A stretch of DNA of 64,000 nt. Origin: Gemmatimonadota bacterium (GTDB lineage: Bacteria > Gemmatimonadota > Gemmatimonadetes > Longimicrobiales > Gaopeijiaceae). The notes below the pieces were generated by a model. It did not search any database, had not been told where the DNA came from, and worked only from the letters and a program-made list of their open reading frames with translations. Positions 16,235 to 25,973 of the stretch are shown here, piece after piece. The stretch covers positions 1 to 64,000 of the forward strand of contig JACQVF010000054.1 of assembly GCA_016209885.1 (NCBI GenBank). Direction: 5' to 3'. Position numbers and translations under genes: made by a program. Each line of letters starts with the position of its first letter. Position 1 is the first letter of the stretch.

Positions 16235-16668
16235 TCCGGTGCGTGGACGGGGTGCTGGATGCCATCCGGGCGCACGCGCGGCGGGGATATCCTGACGAAT
16301 GCTGTGGCGCGCTTGTGGGCAACGTGTCGAACAGCGGGACGCGGCACATCGTGCGTGCCGTGCCCGTGGAGAATGAGCGGGGGACCGAGCGGGAGCGTCG
16401 CTACCTCATCTCGCCGGACGTGGTCCGGGAGGTGGAGCGCACGGCCGCGCAGAGCGCCCTGGAGGTGCTGGGGTTCTACCACTCGCACCCGGAGGCGCCT
16501 GCGCAGCCGTCCGCATACGACCGGGCGAACGCGTGGCCGTGGTACGCCTACGTGATTGCGGAGGTGCGGAGCGGCGAGGTGCGGGACGTGCGGGCGTGGC
16601 GCCTGGCCGACGACCGCAGCAGTTTTTGGGAAGAGGAGTTGGTCCAGTGGAAGGAGGACAGAGCTTGA
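16231..16668 (+). CDS. mec: JAMM/M67 metallopeptidase (Mec-type)
   Basis: A 145-residue zinc peptidase. The JAMM signature is complete: a conserved Glu near residue 32 region (PDECCGALVG), then GFYHSHPEAPAQPSAYDRA (HSH...S..D, about residues 82-100). In mycobacteria the homologue Mec cleaves newly made cysteine from the C-terminus of the carrier CysO. The GTG start overlaps the cysteine synthase stop (GTGA at 16231), with GGGAGGAAGG before it. Here it could also process the fused carrier encoded next. Confidence 0.85.
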   Translation: MIRCVDGVLDAIRAHARRGYPDECCGALVGNVSNSGTRHIVRAVPVENERGTERERRYLISPDVVREVERTAAQSALEVLGFYHSHPEAPAQPSAYDRANAWPWYAYVIAEVRSGEVRDVRAWRLADDRSSFWEEELVQWKEDRA

Positions 16669-18197
16669 CGGCGACAGTTCGGATACCCACGCCCCTTCGG
16701 GGCTATGCGGGTGGGGCCGCGGAGTTCGAGGTCGGCGGCCATACGGTGGGCGAGGCGCTGGCGCAGCTCACGACTCGCCACCCGGCGCTGCGGGCGCACC
16801 TGTATGCCGAGGACGGCTCGCTTCGCAATTTCGTGAGCGCGTACCTGAACGATGAGGACGTGCGGCACCTAAAGGGGCCCGCGACGCCGGTGCGCGAAGG
16901 CGACACCATCACCATCGTGCCCAGCATCGCGGGTGGTGCGCGGGATGGCGGTACGCCCGCGGGCACCGTGGAGGCGCCGGAGCGGGCCGAGCCTTCCCTG
17001 ATGCCGGGCCGCCGCCTGGCGGAGGGCATCGCGGAGCGCGCCGGCGCGATCGAGCTCGCCCGCGACGAGGTCTACCGGTACTCGCGCCACCTTATCATGC
17101 CGGAGGTGGGCCTGGACGGGCAGCGCAAACTCAAGGCTGCCCGTGTGCTCCTCGTGGGCGCGGGCGGCCTCGGCTCGCCCCTCGGCCTCTATCTCGCCGC
17201 CGCGGGCGTCGGCACTCTCGGGATCGTGGACTTCGACGTCGTGGACGAGACGAACCTGCAGCGCCAGGTTTTGCATGGGACGAAGGACGTCGGGCGTGCG
17301 AAGCTGGAATCCGCCCGCGATCGCATCCGGGACGTGAACCCGCACGTGGAGGTCATCCCGTACCAGGTCCGGCTCACGAGCGAGAACGCCCTCGAGATCC
17401 TGGAGCCGTACGACGTCATCGTGGACGGCACGGACAACTTCCCGACGCGTTATCTCGTGAACGACGCGTGCGTCCTCCTCGGGAAGCCCAACGTCTACGG
17501 GTCCATCTTCCGCTTCGAGGGGCAGCTCTCTGTGTTCTACGCGAAGGAAGGGCCCTGCTACCGCTGCCTCTTCCGTGAGCCGCCGCCGCCGGGTCTCGTG
17601 CCGAGCTGCGCCGAGGGCGGCGTTCTCGGCGTGCTGCCGGGAATCGTCGGCTCGCTACAGGCGCTGGAGACGATCAAGCTCATCGTGGGTGGCGCGAGTC
17701 CGCTCATCGGGCGGTTGCTCCTCTTCGACGGGCTCGCCATGCGCTGGCGCGAGCTCAAGATCCGCAAGAACCCCGAGTGCCTGGTCTGCGGCGAGAACCC
17801 GACCGTCCGCGGGCTCATCGACTACGAGGAGTTCTGCGGTGTCGCGGTGGGCCAAGAGGTGGCGGAGGACGAGATTCCCGCTATCACTGCCAGCGAGCTC
17901 AAGACGCGGCTGGACCGCGGCGACCGGGTGACGATCATCGATGTACGCGAGCCGCACGAGTGGCAGATCGCCAACCTGGCGCCCTACGGTGCGCGCCTGA
18001 TCCCGCTCGGCCGGCTCGCCGAGCGCATGCACGAGCTCGACAGCGCGAACGAGATCGTGCTGCACTGCCGGTCCGGCGTGCGCAGCGCCCGCGCGCTCGA
18101 GCAGCTGCGGGCCGCCGGATTCCGCCGCCTGTGGAACCTGAAAGGCGGGATCCTGGCCTGGCAGGAAGAGGTGGATCCGTCGCTGCCGCGCTACTAA
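16665..18197 (+). CDS. CysO-like ubiquitin-fold carrier fused to MoeZ-type adenylyltransferase-rhodanese
   Basis: A 510-residue three-domain protein. Residues 1-91 are a MoaD/ThiS/CysO ubiquitin-fold domain ending ITIVPSIAGG, with the diglycine at G90-G91. After a ~40-residue linker, residues ~133-385 are a ThiF/MoeB E1-like domain (YSRHLIMPEVGLDGQ, nucleotide loop GAGGLGSP, zinc pairs CYRC and CLVC). Residues ~412-510 are a rhodanese with the active Cys in LHCRSGVRSA. The E1 domain adenylates the carrier and the rhodanese thiolates it. The TTG start overlaps the previous stop and has AAGGAGG 7 bases upstream. The internal diglycine is the oddity: it must be cleaved free to act as a sulfur carrier, unless it works in a new way. 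Confidence 0.85.
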   Translation: MTATVRIPTPLRGYAGGAAEFEVGGHTVGEALAQLTTRHPALRAHLYAEDGSLRNFVSAYLNDEDVRHLKGPATPVREGDTITIVPSIAGGARDGGTPAGTVEAPERAEPSLMPGRRLAEGIAERAGAIELARDEVYRYSRHLIMPEVGLDGQRKLKAARVLLVGAGGLGSPLGLYLAAAGVGTLGIVDFDVVDETNLQRQVLHGTKDVGRAKLESARDRIRDVNPHVEVIPYQVRLTSENALEILEPYDVIVDGTDNFPTRYLVNDACVLLGKPNVYGSIFRFEGQLSVFYAKEGPCYRCLFREPPPPGLVPSCAEGGVLGVLPGIVGSLQALETIKLIVGGASPLIGRLLLFDGLAMRWRELKIRKNPECLVCGENPTVRGLIDYEEFCGVAVGQEVAEDEIPAITASELKTRLDRGDRVTIIDVREPHEWQIANLAPYGARLIPLGRLAERMHELDSANEIVLHCRSGVRSARALEQLRAAGFRRLWNLKGGILAWQEEVDPSLPRY

Positions 18198-18239
18198 CGC
18201 CCTCGTCGCCGGGCCCGTGGAGAGCGTGACGATCGAGCG

Positions 18240-19568
18240 ATGAGCCAAGGTCGGCGGCCCAGAGTCGTCATCGTGGGAGCCGGGTTCGGCGGGCTCTGGG
18301 CCGCGCGCCATCTCTCGGGCGCCGCAGTGGACGTTCTCCTCATCGACCGCAACAACTTCCACACGTTTCTCCCGCTGCTGTACCAGGTTGCCGCCGCGGA
18401 GCTCGATGCGCCGGAGATCCTCTACCCCGTGCGGGCGATTCTCCGCAAGATGCCGAACGTGGACTTCGCAATGGCGGAGGTCACCGGCATCGACCTGGAC
18501 CGCCGCCTCGTCCACACGCATGGTGCGCCGATCTCGTACGAATACCTCGTGCTGGCCACGGGGAGCGTCCCCCACTACTTCGGGGTGCCGGGCGCCCAGG
18601 AGCACGCGTTTCCCCTGCGATCGCTCGAGCAGGCGATCGACCTGCGGAACCATATCGTCTCCCGCTTCGAGCGCGCGGCGCGGGAAGCGGACCCGGGGTG
18701 CCGGCGCCGGGCCGTGACCTTCGCCATCGTGGGCGGTGGAGCCACGGGCGTCGAGTTTGCCGGAGCGCTGGCGGAGCTGATCCGTGGGCCCGTGCGCAAA
18801 GACTACCCGCTCCTCGATCCCGGGGAGGTCTCCGTGATCCTGCTCGAGGGCCAAGACCGTCTGCTCACCGGGCTGCCCGAGCGCCTCGGCGGCTATGCGC
18901 TCAGGCGGCTGCGTGCCATGAGGGTCGAGGTCCGGCTGTGCGCTCCGGTCACGGAGGTGGCGCCGGACGCGCTACACCTCCGGGACGGGACGACCACTGC
19001 GACGGAAACCGTGGTGTGGACGGCGGGCGTGCGGGGCGACCCCGACGCCGGCTGCTGGGGGCTCCCGACCGGCCGCGGCGGCCGCGTCCCCGTGGAGCCC
19101 ACGCTCCAAGTGCGCGGGCGCCCCGAGGTCTACGTGATTGGCGACCTCGCCTACCTCGAGGACCAGGGCGCGCCACTCCCCATGGTCGCGCCCGTCGCGA
19201 CGCAGCAGGGGCGGCACGCGGCGAAGAACATCCTCCGCCAGGTCGCCAGGCGCGCGCCGGAACCCTTCGACTATCGGGACCCCGGGATGCTCGCCACCAT
19301 CGGACGCAACGCCGCCGTCGCCTACCGGCCCGGCTTCGCCTTCACGGGCTTCCCGGCATGGGTGCTCTGGCTCGCGATCCACATCGTCAAGCTCATCGGG
19401 TTCCGAAACCGGCTTATCGTCCTCATCAACTGGGCCTGGGACTACTTCTTCTACGAGCGCGCGGTGCGCCTGGTGCTGCCGCTCAAGCCGGCGCCCACGC
19501 GGCAGGTGGTGGAGGAGGCGCTTCCACCCGCTCCGCGGACGGGGCGCGCGGCGCGCGCGGCGGGGTGA
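18240..19568 (+). CDS. ndh: Type II NADH dehydrogenase (NDH-2)
   Basis: A 442-residue flavoprotein of the membrane-associated single-subunit NADH:quinone oxidoreductase family. The FAD dinucleotide fold is IVGAGFGGLWAARHL (residues ~10-25), the NAD fold VGGGATGVEFAGAL (~164-178), and the second FAD segment VYVIGDLAYLED (~298-309). The C-terminal ~50 residues are amphipathic with two hydrophobic stretches, the usual membrane anchor. It transfers electrons from NADH to quinone without pumping protons. Confidence 0.88.
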   Translation: MSQGRRPRVVIVGAGFGGLWAARHLSGAAVDVLLIDRNNFHTFLPLLYQVAAAELDAPEILYPVRAILRKMPNVDFAMAEVTGIDLDRRLVHTHGAPISYEYLVLATGSVPHYFGVPGAQEHAFPLRSLEQAIDLRNHIVSRFERAAREADPGCRRRAVTFAIVGGGATGVEFAGALAELIRGPVRKDYPLLDPGEVSVILLEGQDRLLTGLPERLGGYALRRLRAMRVEVRLCAPVTEVAPDALHLRDGTTTATETVVWTAGVRGDPDAGCWGLPTGRGGRVPVEPTLQVRGRPEVYVIGDLAYLEDQGAPLPMVAPVATQQGRHAAKNILRQVARRAPEPFDYRDPGMLATIGRNAAVAYRPGFAFTGFPAWVLWLAIHIVKLIGFRNRLIVLINWAWDYFFYERAVRLVLPLKPAPTRQVVEEALPPAPRTGRAARAAG

Positions 19569-19725
19569 CGGCGCAGCGCCACGTGCCCTCTTATCCGCAG
19601 GCCCTGATCCGACAACCCCGGAACAGCACCCTTGCCCGCGGCGGTCCCCGCGGTTAACTGTCCCCGCGCCGCTGCCCGGCGTGCAGTCGGCTGGGGACCT
19701 CTGAACACGATGGGGAATTCATCGC

Positions 19726-20223
19726 ATGGCGATGAGCAAGCCGGTTCCCTCGCCCGAGATCGCGCTTCTCCTTCGCATTCTCGACGAGGCGTACGACCGC
19801 AAGGGGTGGCACGGGCCCACGCTCCGGGGCGCGATCCGCCGAGTGTCCGCCGAAGAGGCGCTCTGGAGGCCGCAGCCCGGCCGACACCACATCTGGGAGA
19901 TCGTCCTGCACACGGCGTACTGGAAGTACGCCGTGCGGCGGCGGCTGCGTGGCGAGAAGCGCGGGAGCTTCTCCCGCAAGGGCTCGAACTGGCTCGCGCT
20001 GCCACAGCCGCCCACCGTGGCCGCATGGCGCGCGGACGTGGCGCTCCTGGACGCCGTGCACCGCGAGCTGCGGGACGCCGTCGTCGAGCTGGCGCCCGCG
20101 CGCCTGCGGGAGAAGTCGAAGGGGTCGGAGTGGGAGAACGCTGCGGTCATCTACGGGATCGCCGCCCACGACGTGTACCACACGGGTCAGATCCAGCTCC
20201 TGAAGCGGCTGCAGAGAAGGTGA
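19726..20223 (+). CDS. DinB-family protein
   Basis: A 165-residue four-helix protein with the spaced metal-ligand histidines typical of DinB/YfiT-like proteins: IWEIVLHTAYWKY (~residues 54-66) and HDVYHTGQIQLLKRL (~147-161). The family includes thiol-S-transferase-like enzymes using bacillithiol or mycothiol, but many members are uncharacterised. A degraded partial copy of its middle section lies at 21237-21359. Confidence 0.8.
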   Translation: MAMSKPVPSPEIALLLRILDEAYDRKGWHGPTLRGAIRRVSAEEALWRPQPGRHHIWEIVLHTAYWKYAVRRRLRGEKRGSFSRKGSNWLALPQPPTVAAWRADVALLDAVHRELRDAVVELAPARLREKSKGSEWENAAVIYGIAAHDVYHTGQIQLLKRLQRR

Positions 20224-20232
20224 GCGCCTGCG

Positions 20233-20637
20233 CTAGGGACGACGCGTTGTAACCACGGCAACTCCACGGTCTAGCTGCTGCTTGTCCAGGGTAATGAGCT
20301 CGGTCTCGAACTCCTCGGCAAGCGCCACATAAACGGCGTCGCACCCGCGCAGGCGCTGCTGCACCGCGACCGCCGCGGCGCGACCACCGAGGGTCCGCGA
20401 GACCGAATGAAGGGACACGATCCCCGTCCCGGAGAGAACGGCCACCGCGTCCTCCGCCATCCGGGAGTCTCGCAAACCGCGGCTCAGGGCCGCGCCGACC
20501 TCCGCCAGGACGATGACCGGTGCCGCCAGCGTCTCCCCGCGTGCGATCGCGTCCTCCAGCCACCGGCGGCTCCGTCGATGACCCGACTCGTCGACCTTGA
20601 GCAGGGCCACCCACACACTCGCATCAACGACCGCCAC
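20233..20637 (-). CDS. vapC: PIN-domain ribonuclease toxin (VapC-type)
   Basis: A 134-residue PIN domain. Acidic residues are in place: VVDASVW (Asp5), VILAEVGAAL (Glu ~46), GCDAVYVALAEE (Asp ~98) and ITLDKQQ (Asp ~117). VapC toxins cleave specific RNAs and are held inactive by their antitoxin. The GTG start lies 4 bases after the stop of the antitoxin gene, the usual antitoxin-first order. Confidence 0.85.
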   Translation of the reverse strand: MAVVDASVWVALLKVDESGHRRSRRWLEDAIARGETLAAPVIVLAEVGAALSRGLRDSRMAEDAVAVLSGTGIVSLHSVSRTLGGRAAAVAVQQRLRGCDAVYVALAEEFETELITLDKQQLDRGVAVVTTRRP

Positions 20638-20641
20638 CGGC

Positions 20642-20911
20642 TCACCGCCTCTGTTCGGCCACTAGCTCCCCTGCGCTCCGCGGACTCACCCAGGACTCCG
20701 CCACACGCGCCGCGACTCGGTCCAGCGCTTCCAGGGCCGCGGCCGCCTGCTTCATGCGCGCCTCCCGCGCGTCGTCCTCCGTGAGCGCCCGAAGAACCGC
20801 GACCGGCTCGCCGCGCACCGTTACCAGGTATTCCGCCCGAGATTCGCGGACCTCACGGACGATCTCTGAAGTCCGGTTCTTGAGTTCCCGGATTCCGACC
20901 CGACGCTTCAT
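20642..20911 (-). CDS. Phd/YefM-type antitoxin
   Basis: An 89-residue protein starting MKRRVGIRELKNRTSEIVRE, the beta-strand plus helix of Phd/YefM DNA-binding antitoxins, with VTVRGEPVAVLRAL as the second beta unit. The acidic and helical C-terminus would wrap the toxin. AGGAG lies 7 bases before the ATG at 20911; the frame is open further up. It would repress its own operon and neutralise the adjacent VapC. Confidence 0.8.
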   Translation of the reverse strand: MKRRVGIRELKNRTSEIVREVRESRAEYLVTVRGEPVAVLRALTEDDAREARMKQAAAALEALDRVAARVAESWVSPRSAGELVAEQRR

Positions 20912-21035
20912 CACAAGCTCCTGCATCACCGTGGTCGCGCTGCCTGGAGCCGGGGGCGCTCTGATGGCCACGAACTCTTAGCACCATGAGGCTACTTATG
21001 AGTAGCCACGCGTAAGCCCTCGGTCAAGGGGCGGG

Positions 21036-21221
21036 CTGGAGCGCGCCTGCGGTACCCTGGATGAGGCCATCGCTCTGTTCGTCCAGTTTGGAAAGCAAGA
21101 GGAGACCGTTCCTTACGCCGAGCGGCTCCTCCACTGGTTTGGCCTGTTTGAAGAGCAGGAGCCCAACACCGAGGGTCAAGAGCGCATGGCGGAATTGGAG
21201 CGGATCGCTCGGCAGAGATGA
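21036..21221 (+). pseudogene. Orphan coding fragment
   Basis: A 61-codon frame ending TGA at 21219-21221 reads with good coding character (GTLDEAIALFVQFGKQEETV, then YAERLLHWFGLFEEQEPNT), but there is no start codon with a ribosome-binding site and an in-frame stop lies just upstream. It appears to be the C-terminal piece of a lost gene. I do not recognise the family. Confidence 0.35.
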
Positions 21222-21236
21222 TGATAGGGGCGGCAA

Positions 21237-21359
21237 GACTACTACGCGACGCGCTGGTGGCTGCGCGGCGAGAAGTTCGGGAGCTTCCCCCGCAAGGGGT
21301 CGAACTGGCTCCCGCTACCGGAGCCGCCCGCCGAGGCAGCGTGGGCCGGCGAATGTTAC
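21237..21359 (+). pseudogene. Degraded partial copy of the DinB-family gene
   Basis: This stretch encodes DYYATRWWLRGEKFGSFPRK and GSNWLPLPEPPAEAAW, clearly homologous to LRGEKRGSFSRKGSNWLALP of the DinB protein at 19726-20223 (about residues 64-105). It has neither start nor end and runs into the 3' end of the E1 gene on the other strand. It is a remnant of a duplicated or related gene. Confidence 0.75.
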
Positions 21360-21375
21360 GGTGCGGGCAGCCGGC

Positions 21376-23508
21376 TCAGTATGCCGCCAGCTTGCGGATC
21401 GCCTCGAGCACGTCGTTCGCGCCCGGGAGGATCGCGTCCTCGAGCTGGGGCGCGTAGGCGACCCAGGTGTCCAGGGAGGCGACGCGGCGGACGGGTGCGT
21501 CCAGCCACTCGAAGAGCTCGTCCGCGATCCGTGCGGCGATCTCGGAGCCGATGCCCCAAGAGAGCGAGTCCTCGTAGGCCACGATCACCTTGTTTGTCTT
21601 CTTCACGGACGCCGCGATCGTGTCCATGTCGAAGGGCGAGAGGGAGCGCAGGTCGATGACCTCCACGTCGATGCCATCGTGCTCCTCCGCGACCTTCGCT
21701 GCCTCCAGGGAGCGCTTTACCAGGGCGCCGCACGTCACGAGGGTCAGATCCTTTCCTTCCCGCACGATCTTCGCCTTGCCGAACGGGATCATGAAGTTCG
21801 GGCCCGGATAGCGCCCTTTGTTGTACACCTGCCGGTACAGGTGCTTGTGCTCCAGGAACATCACGGGGTCGTCGCAGCGGATCGCGGTGCGCAGGAGCCC
21901 GTTCGCGTCCAGGGCGTTCGAGGGGAGCACGACCCGCAGTCCGGGGGTGTGGGTGAAGAGCGTCTCGCCGGTCTGGGAGTGGTAGATCGCGCCGCCGCGC
22001 AGGTAGCCGCCGTAGGCCACCCGGATCACCACGGGCGCGGCGAAGAGGTTGTTCGAGCGGTAGCGCATCGTGGCCAGCTCGTTGCGGATCTGCATCATGG
22101 CCGGCCAGATGTAGTCGAAGAACTGGATCTCGACCACGGGCTTGAGGCCGCGGACGGCCATGCCGATGGCGCGCCCGACGATGTTCGCCTCGGCGAGGGG
22201 CGTGTTGAACACGCGGACGCTGCCGAAGCGTTGCTGTAGCCCGTAGGTGATCTTGAAGACGCCGCCCTTGCCCCTCACTTCCTTGAGGATCTCCTCGCGA
22301 CTGGCATCCGCGACATCCTGACCGAACACCAGGATTCGCGGATCGTGCTCCATCTCGTCGCGCAGGCACGCGTTGAGGAGGTCCACCATGGTGAGGGGCT
22401 CGCCATCGAACTCGGGGGCGTCCTCTGTGTCGAACTCAGGGCCGGCGGGATCGACGTCCTCCGAGTAGAGATAGCGGGTCGCGGTGTCCGGTGGCGGCTG
22501 CGGGTGCCCGAGGGCCTCATCCGCGGCGGCCGCCACCTCCTCCTGAACCTCGCGCTCGAGACGATCCAGCTCCTCCTCTGTCGCGATCCCCTGCTGGGCG
22601 AGCAGCGCGCGCGTGCGGACCAGCGGGTCGCGGCGCGACTCCTCCTGCCGCTCCCACTCGGACTTGTACATCCGCTCGTCGTCGGACATGGAGTGGGAGT
22701 ACGGGCGCGTCACGTGCGCGTGGACGAGCGCGGGCCCGCGGCGCTCGCGGCAGTACGCGACGGCGCGCCTGCAGACGTCGTAGCTTTCCAGCACGTCCGT
22801 GCCGTCGCACTCCTGGATGCAGAGATGCGGGAAGCCGGCCAGCAGACGGGAGATGCTGCCGCCTGCCGTCTGCACCTCGACGGGCACCGAGATCGCGTAC
22901 CTGTTGTCCTCGATGAGGAAGAGCACCGGGAGCTTCAGGTTGCAGGCCGAATTCATCGCCTCCCAGAACTCGCCCTCCGAGGTGGTGCCGTCGCCGGCGG
23001 CGCAGACCACGATCTCGTCCTCGTGGAACCCTTGAATTCCTTGACGGATCTCCGGCGCCAGGAGCGCGCGATACCCCGCTTCCGCGGCGCCCACGGCCTG
23101 GATGAATTGCGTGCCGGTGGGCGATGACGAGCTGGCAATGTTCAGCTCGCGGCTCGTCCAGTGTGATGGCATCTGGCGACCCCCACTGTTGGGGTCGTCC
23201 GCCGCGGCGACCGCGCCGAGAAATTGATCCAGCGGCGTCTGGCCGAGGGCGAGGGCGAGCGCGCGATCGCGGTAGTAGAGGAAGAACCAGTCGTGGCCGG
23301 GCCGGACGTGCGGAGCCAGCGCCACCTGTACGGCTTCGTGTCCTGCAGCGGAGATCTGGAAGAAGCTCTTGTTCTGACGCTTGATCGCGATCTCGCGATC
23401 GTCGATGCGCCGGGAGGTGACCATCGTGCGATAGAAGCCGACGAGCTGCTGCCCGGTAAGGCCGTGGTGGCGCTCCGCCGCCGTGGTGTCGCTCGTTCTC
23501 GTGGCCAT
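21376..23508 (-). CDS. 2-oxoacid dehydrogenase E1, fused alpha and beta subunits
   Basis: A 710-residue thiamine-diphosphate enzyme. Residues ~1-335 are the E1 alpha part with the ThDP motif [19 protein letters not shown] (~174-192); ~370-710 are the E1 beta part ([46 protein letters not shown]). The fused form is typical of branched-chain 2-oxoacid or pyruvate dehydrogenase E1 in several phyla; it decarboxylates the 2-oxoacid and acylates the lipoyl group of E2. No E2 or E3 gene lies nearby, so the substrate cannot be fixed from context. Confidence 0.85.
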   Translation of the reverse strand: MATRTSDTTAAERHHGLTGQQLVGFYRTMVTSRRIDDREIAIKRQNKSFFQISAAGHEAVQVALAPHVRPGHDWFFLYYRDRALALALGQTPLDQFLGAVAAADDPNSGGRQMPSHWTSRELNIASSSSPTGTQFIQAVGAAEAGYRALLAPEIRQGIQGFHEDEIVVCAAGDGTTSEGEFWEAMNSACNLKLPVLFLIEDNRYAISVPVEVQTAGGSISRLLAGFPHLCIQECDGTDVLESYDVCRRAVAYCRERRGPALVHAHVTRPYSHSMSDDERMYKSEWERQEESRRDPLVRTRALLAQQGIATEEELDRLEREVQEEVAAAADEALGHPQPPPDTATRYLYSEDVDPAGPEFDTEDAPEFDGEPLTMVDLLNACLRDEMEHDPRILVFGQDVADASREEILKEVRGKGGVFKITYGLQQRFGSVRVFNTPLAEANIVGRAIGMAVRGLKPVVEIQFFDYIWPAMMQIRNELATMRYRSNNLFAAPVVIRVAYGGYLRGGAIYHSQTGETLFTHTPGLRVVLPSNALDANGLLRTAIRCDDPVMFLEHKHLYRQVYNKGRYPGPNFMIPFGKAKIVREGKDLTLVTCGALVKRSLEAAKVAEEHDGIDVEVIDLRSLSPFDMDTIAASVKKTNKVIVAYEDSLSWGIGSEIAARIADELFEWLDAPVRRVASLDTWVAYAPQLEDAILPGANDVLEAIRKLAAY

Positions 23509-23559
23509 CGCTCAATTCCGTTGAAGCGAAACGCTCCGGATTCGAGTTTGCGTGGCGAT

Positions 23560-23574
23560 CCCCGGCGTCCGGGG
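23560..23574. terminator. GC hairpin in the intergenic space upstream of the E1 gene
   Basis: CCCCGG-CGT-CCGGGG is a perfect 6-bp stem with a 3-base loop between the end of the DUF255 gene and the E1 start, both on the minus strand. It could end the DUF255 transcript; there is no T run. Confidence 0.35.
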
Positions 23575-23669
23575 TCTATCGTGCTCCCCGCGGGCGCCAC
23601 TCGGACTCTGGGGGGGCGGCCTCGCGGCGATGCGTCCCTCTCAAAGATAGCCCCGGTACGCCGACCGCC

Positions 23670-25712
23670 TCAATCCAGCAGGGCGGCGAGCGCCTCCGGC
23701 TCCGTGACCGGCTGCCGGCACACATAGTGCTCACAGACGAAAGCCGTCGGCTTCCCGTCCACGGCCTCCCGGTGGTCCAGCAGCGGGATCGGCACCGCTG
23801 GCGCATGGCCCGGCTCGGCGGCGGCGAGGACCCGGTGCGGGAGGAAGCGTGCCCGCACGGTCGCGAGCAGCGCCTCGGTGCGCGGGTCGGCCCGTGGGCC
23901 CACGATGACGATCTCCTTCGGCGTCGAGAGATGGAAGTCCAGGGCCGAAAGGAGCCGCCCGAACGCCGCCGGATATCGCTCCACGGAGGCGACCGCGCGC
24001 GCGAGCGCGGCCTCGGCGATGGCGCCGTAACGCTCCTCGCCGAAGAGGACCCGCAGACGCAGGAGCAGCTCGATGGCGAGGGAGCTGCCGGACGGCGTGG
24101 CGTGGTCAGTCACGTCCCGAGGGCGCACGATGAGACGTTCGCCGTCCGCAGGCGCATCGAAGAATGCCCGCTCCTCCGGGTCCCAGAACAGCTCGACGAT
24201 GCGCTCGGCGAGCCAGCGCACCTGCATGAGCCAGCGCTCGTCGAACGTCGCCTCGTACAGGGCCAGAAGCCCGTCCGCCAGCGCCGCATAGTCCTCCAGG
24301 TAGCCGGGCACCTTCGCGATTCCGTCTTTGTAGACGTGGACGAGCCGGTCACCGGGGCGCAGCGCCGCCAGCAGAAACTCGGCCGCCCTCTCCGCCGCGG
24401 CACGATAGTCGGCGCGCCCCAGGACCGCCGCGGCGTCGGCGAGCGCGCGGAGCATGAGGCCGTTCCACCCGGTCAGGATCTTCTCGTCGCGGAAGGGTGG
24501 CACCCGTTGGCGGCGGACTTCGAGCATGCGCGTCCGCGCGCGCTCGAGTCGCGCCAGGAGCTCGTCAGGCTCGAGACTCTCCGCCCGCGCCACGGCGAGG
24601 ACGTCGTGGGCGACGTGAAGGATGCTCTTCCCCTCGAAGTTCCCTTCCGGCGTCACGTCGTAGTATCGCTTGAGCAGGCGAGCCTCCTCGGGGTGCAGCG
24701 CCGGGTCCACCTCGGTGGCCGTCCACAGGTAGTAGCGCCCCTCCTCGCCCTCGGAGTCGGCATCCCGTGACGAGTAGAAGCCGCCCTGGGGCGACGTGAG
24801 ATCATCGAGCACGTAGTCGATGGTCGATTCCGCGACCCGGCGGTAGGCCGCAGCCCCGGTGGCCTGGTACGCCTCCAGGTACGCGCGCGCGAGGAGCGCG
24901 TTGTCGTAGAGCATCTTCTCGAAGTGTGGCACGAGCCAGCGACGGTCCACGGCGTAGCGGTGGAAGCCGCCGCCGAGCTGATCGTGGATCCCGCCCCGCG
25001 CCATCGCCTGAAGCGTGTGCTCCACCATGGTGAGCGCTTCGGAAGCGCCGCTGCGGCGGTGGTAGCGGAGGAGAAACTCGAGGATCAGCGGCTGCGGGAA
25101 CTTGGGCGCCGCAGCGAACCCGCCGTAGGATCGGTCGAACGGGCCCGCCCCCCCAGGATAGCCGCCTCCGAGAATCGGGGGAGCGACCACGCCGGCGGGC
25201 GCCTCGCCCGCTACGGCCCGCTGGATGACCCGGCGGATCTCGTCTGCCGACTTCTCGATGGCGGCCCGCCGCTCCCGGTACGCCTGCGCGACCGCCTGGA
25301 GCATCTGCCGGAAGGACGGCATCCCGTGCCGCGGCTCCGGAGGGAAGTAGGTCCCGCCGTAGAAGGGTGCGCCGTGGGGGGTGAGGAACACGGTCATGGG
25401 CCAACCGCCGTGCCCCGTCATCGCCTGTAGCGCCGCCATGTAGATCGAATCGACGTCCGGACGCTCCTCCCGGTCCACCTTCACGTTCACGAAATGCTCG
25501 TTCATGAGCGCCGCGGTCCCGGGATCCTCGAAGGACTCGTGCTCCATGACGTGGCACCAGTGGCAGGCCGCGTAGCCGACGCTCAGAACAATCGGCTTGT
25601 CCTCCGCCCTGGCCCGCTCGAAAGCTTCTGGACCCCAGGGATACCAATCCACCGGGTTATCCGCGTGCTGCAGCAGGTAGGGGCTTGTCTCGCTTGCGAG
25701 GCGGTTGGTCAT
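23670..25712 (-). CDS. DUF255 thioredoxin-domain protein (YyaL/SSP411-like)
   Basis: A 680-residue cytoplasmic protein. Residues ~1-165 are a thioredoxin-like DUF255 domain ([20 protein letters not shown], redox-like pair C50-H-W-C53, [13 protein letters not shown]). The remainder is an alpha/alpha-toroid region resembling N-acylglucosamine epimerases and glycosidases. Length and both parts match the widespread YyaL family, whose function remains unclear. It stands alone with its own short intergenic spaces. Confidence 0.88.
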   Translation of the reverse strand: MTNRLASETSPYLLQHADNPVDWYPWGPEAFERARAEDKPIVLSVGYAACHWCHVMEHESFEDPGTAALMNEHFVNVKVDREERPDVDSIYMAALQAMTGHGGWPMTVFLTPHGAPFYGGTYFPPEPRHGMPSFRQMLQAVAQAYRERRAAIEKSADEIRRVIQRAVAGEAPAGVVAPPILGGGYPGGAGPFDRSYGGFAAAPKFPQPLILEFLLRYHRRSGASEALTMVEHTLQAMARGGIHDQLGGGFHRYAVDRRWLVPHFEKMLYDNALLARAYLEAYQATGAAAYRRVAESTIDYVLDDLTSPQGGFYSSRDADSEGEEGRYYLWTATEVDPALHPEEARLLKRYYDVTPEGNFEGKSILHVAHDVLAVARAESLEPDELLARLERARTRMLEVRRQRVPPFRDEKILTGWNGLMLRALADAAAVLGRADYRAAAERAAEFLLAALRPGDRLVHVYKDGIAKVPGYLEDYAALADGLLALYEATFDERWLMQVRWLAERIVELFWDPEERAFFDAPADGERLIVRPRDVTDHATPSGSSLAIELLLRLRVLFGEERYGAIAEAALARAVASVERYPAAFGRLLSALDFHLSTPKEIVIVGPRADPRTEALLATVRARFLPHRVLAAAEPGHAPAVPIPLLDHREAVDGKPTAFVCEHYVCRQPVTEPEALAALLD

Positions 25713-25736
25713 TGGTCGCCTGTGTCTCCCGACCTG

Positions 25737-25973
25737 TTAAGCCAGCTCACCGCGCGTGGAGCTCTCGGCGACCGCGCCGGCCTCCGGCTCGAGCTCCTGC
25801 TCGGAGAACTGCCGCGGCTGCGACTCGCCGTCGAGCACGATCCCGTAGAAATCGGGCCGATAGTCGTAGATCTGGACCACCACTCCCCTCCGCCCGACGA
25901 GCGTCGGGTCTAGCGGGAAGGGTCCGCGCCGTACGCATATGCGTGTCCCCTGTGGGTAGAGGATCGCCTTCAC
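25737..25973 (-). CDS. Small conserved-type hypothetical protein
   Basis: A 78-residue protein, MKAILYPQGTRICVRRGPFP then GRRGVVVQIYDYRPDFYGIVLDGE, which reads like a small SH3-like beta barrel. It overlaps the end of the acetyltransferase gene by ATGA (25970-25973) and is the last gene of the 27,623-25,737 operon. Function unknown. Confidence 0.6.
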   Translation of the reverse strand: MKAILYPQGTRICVRRGPFPLDPTLVGRRGVVVQIYDYRPDFYGIVLDGESQPRQFSEQELEPEAGAVAESSTRGELA

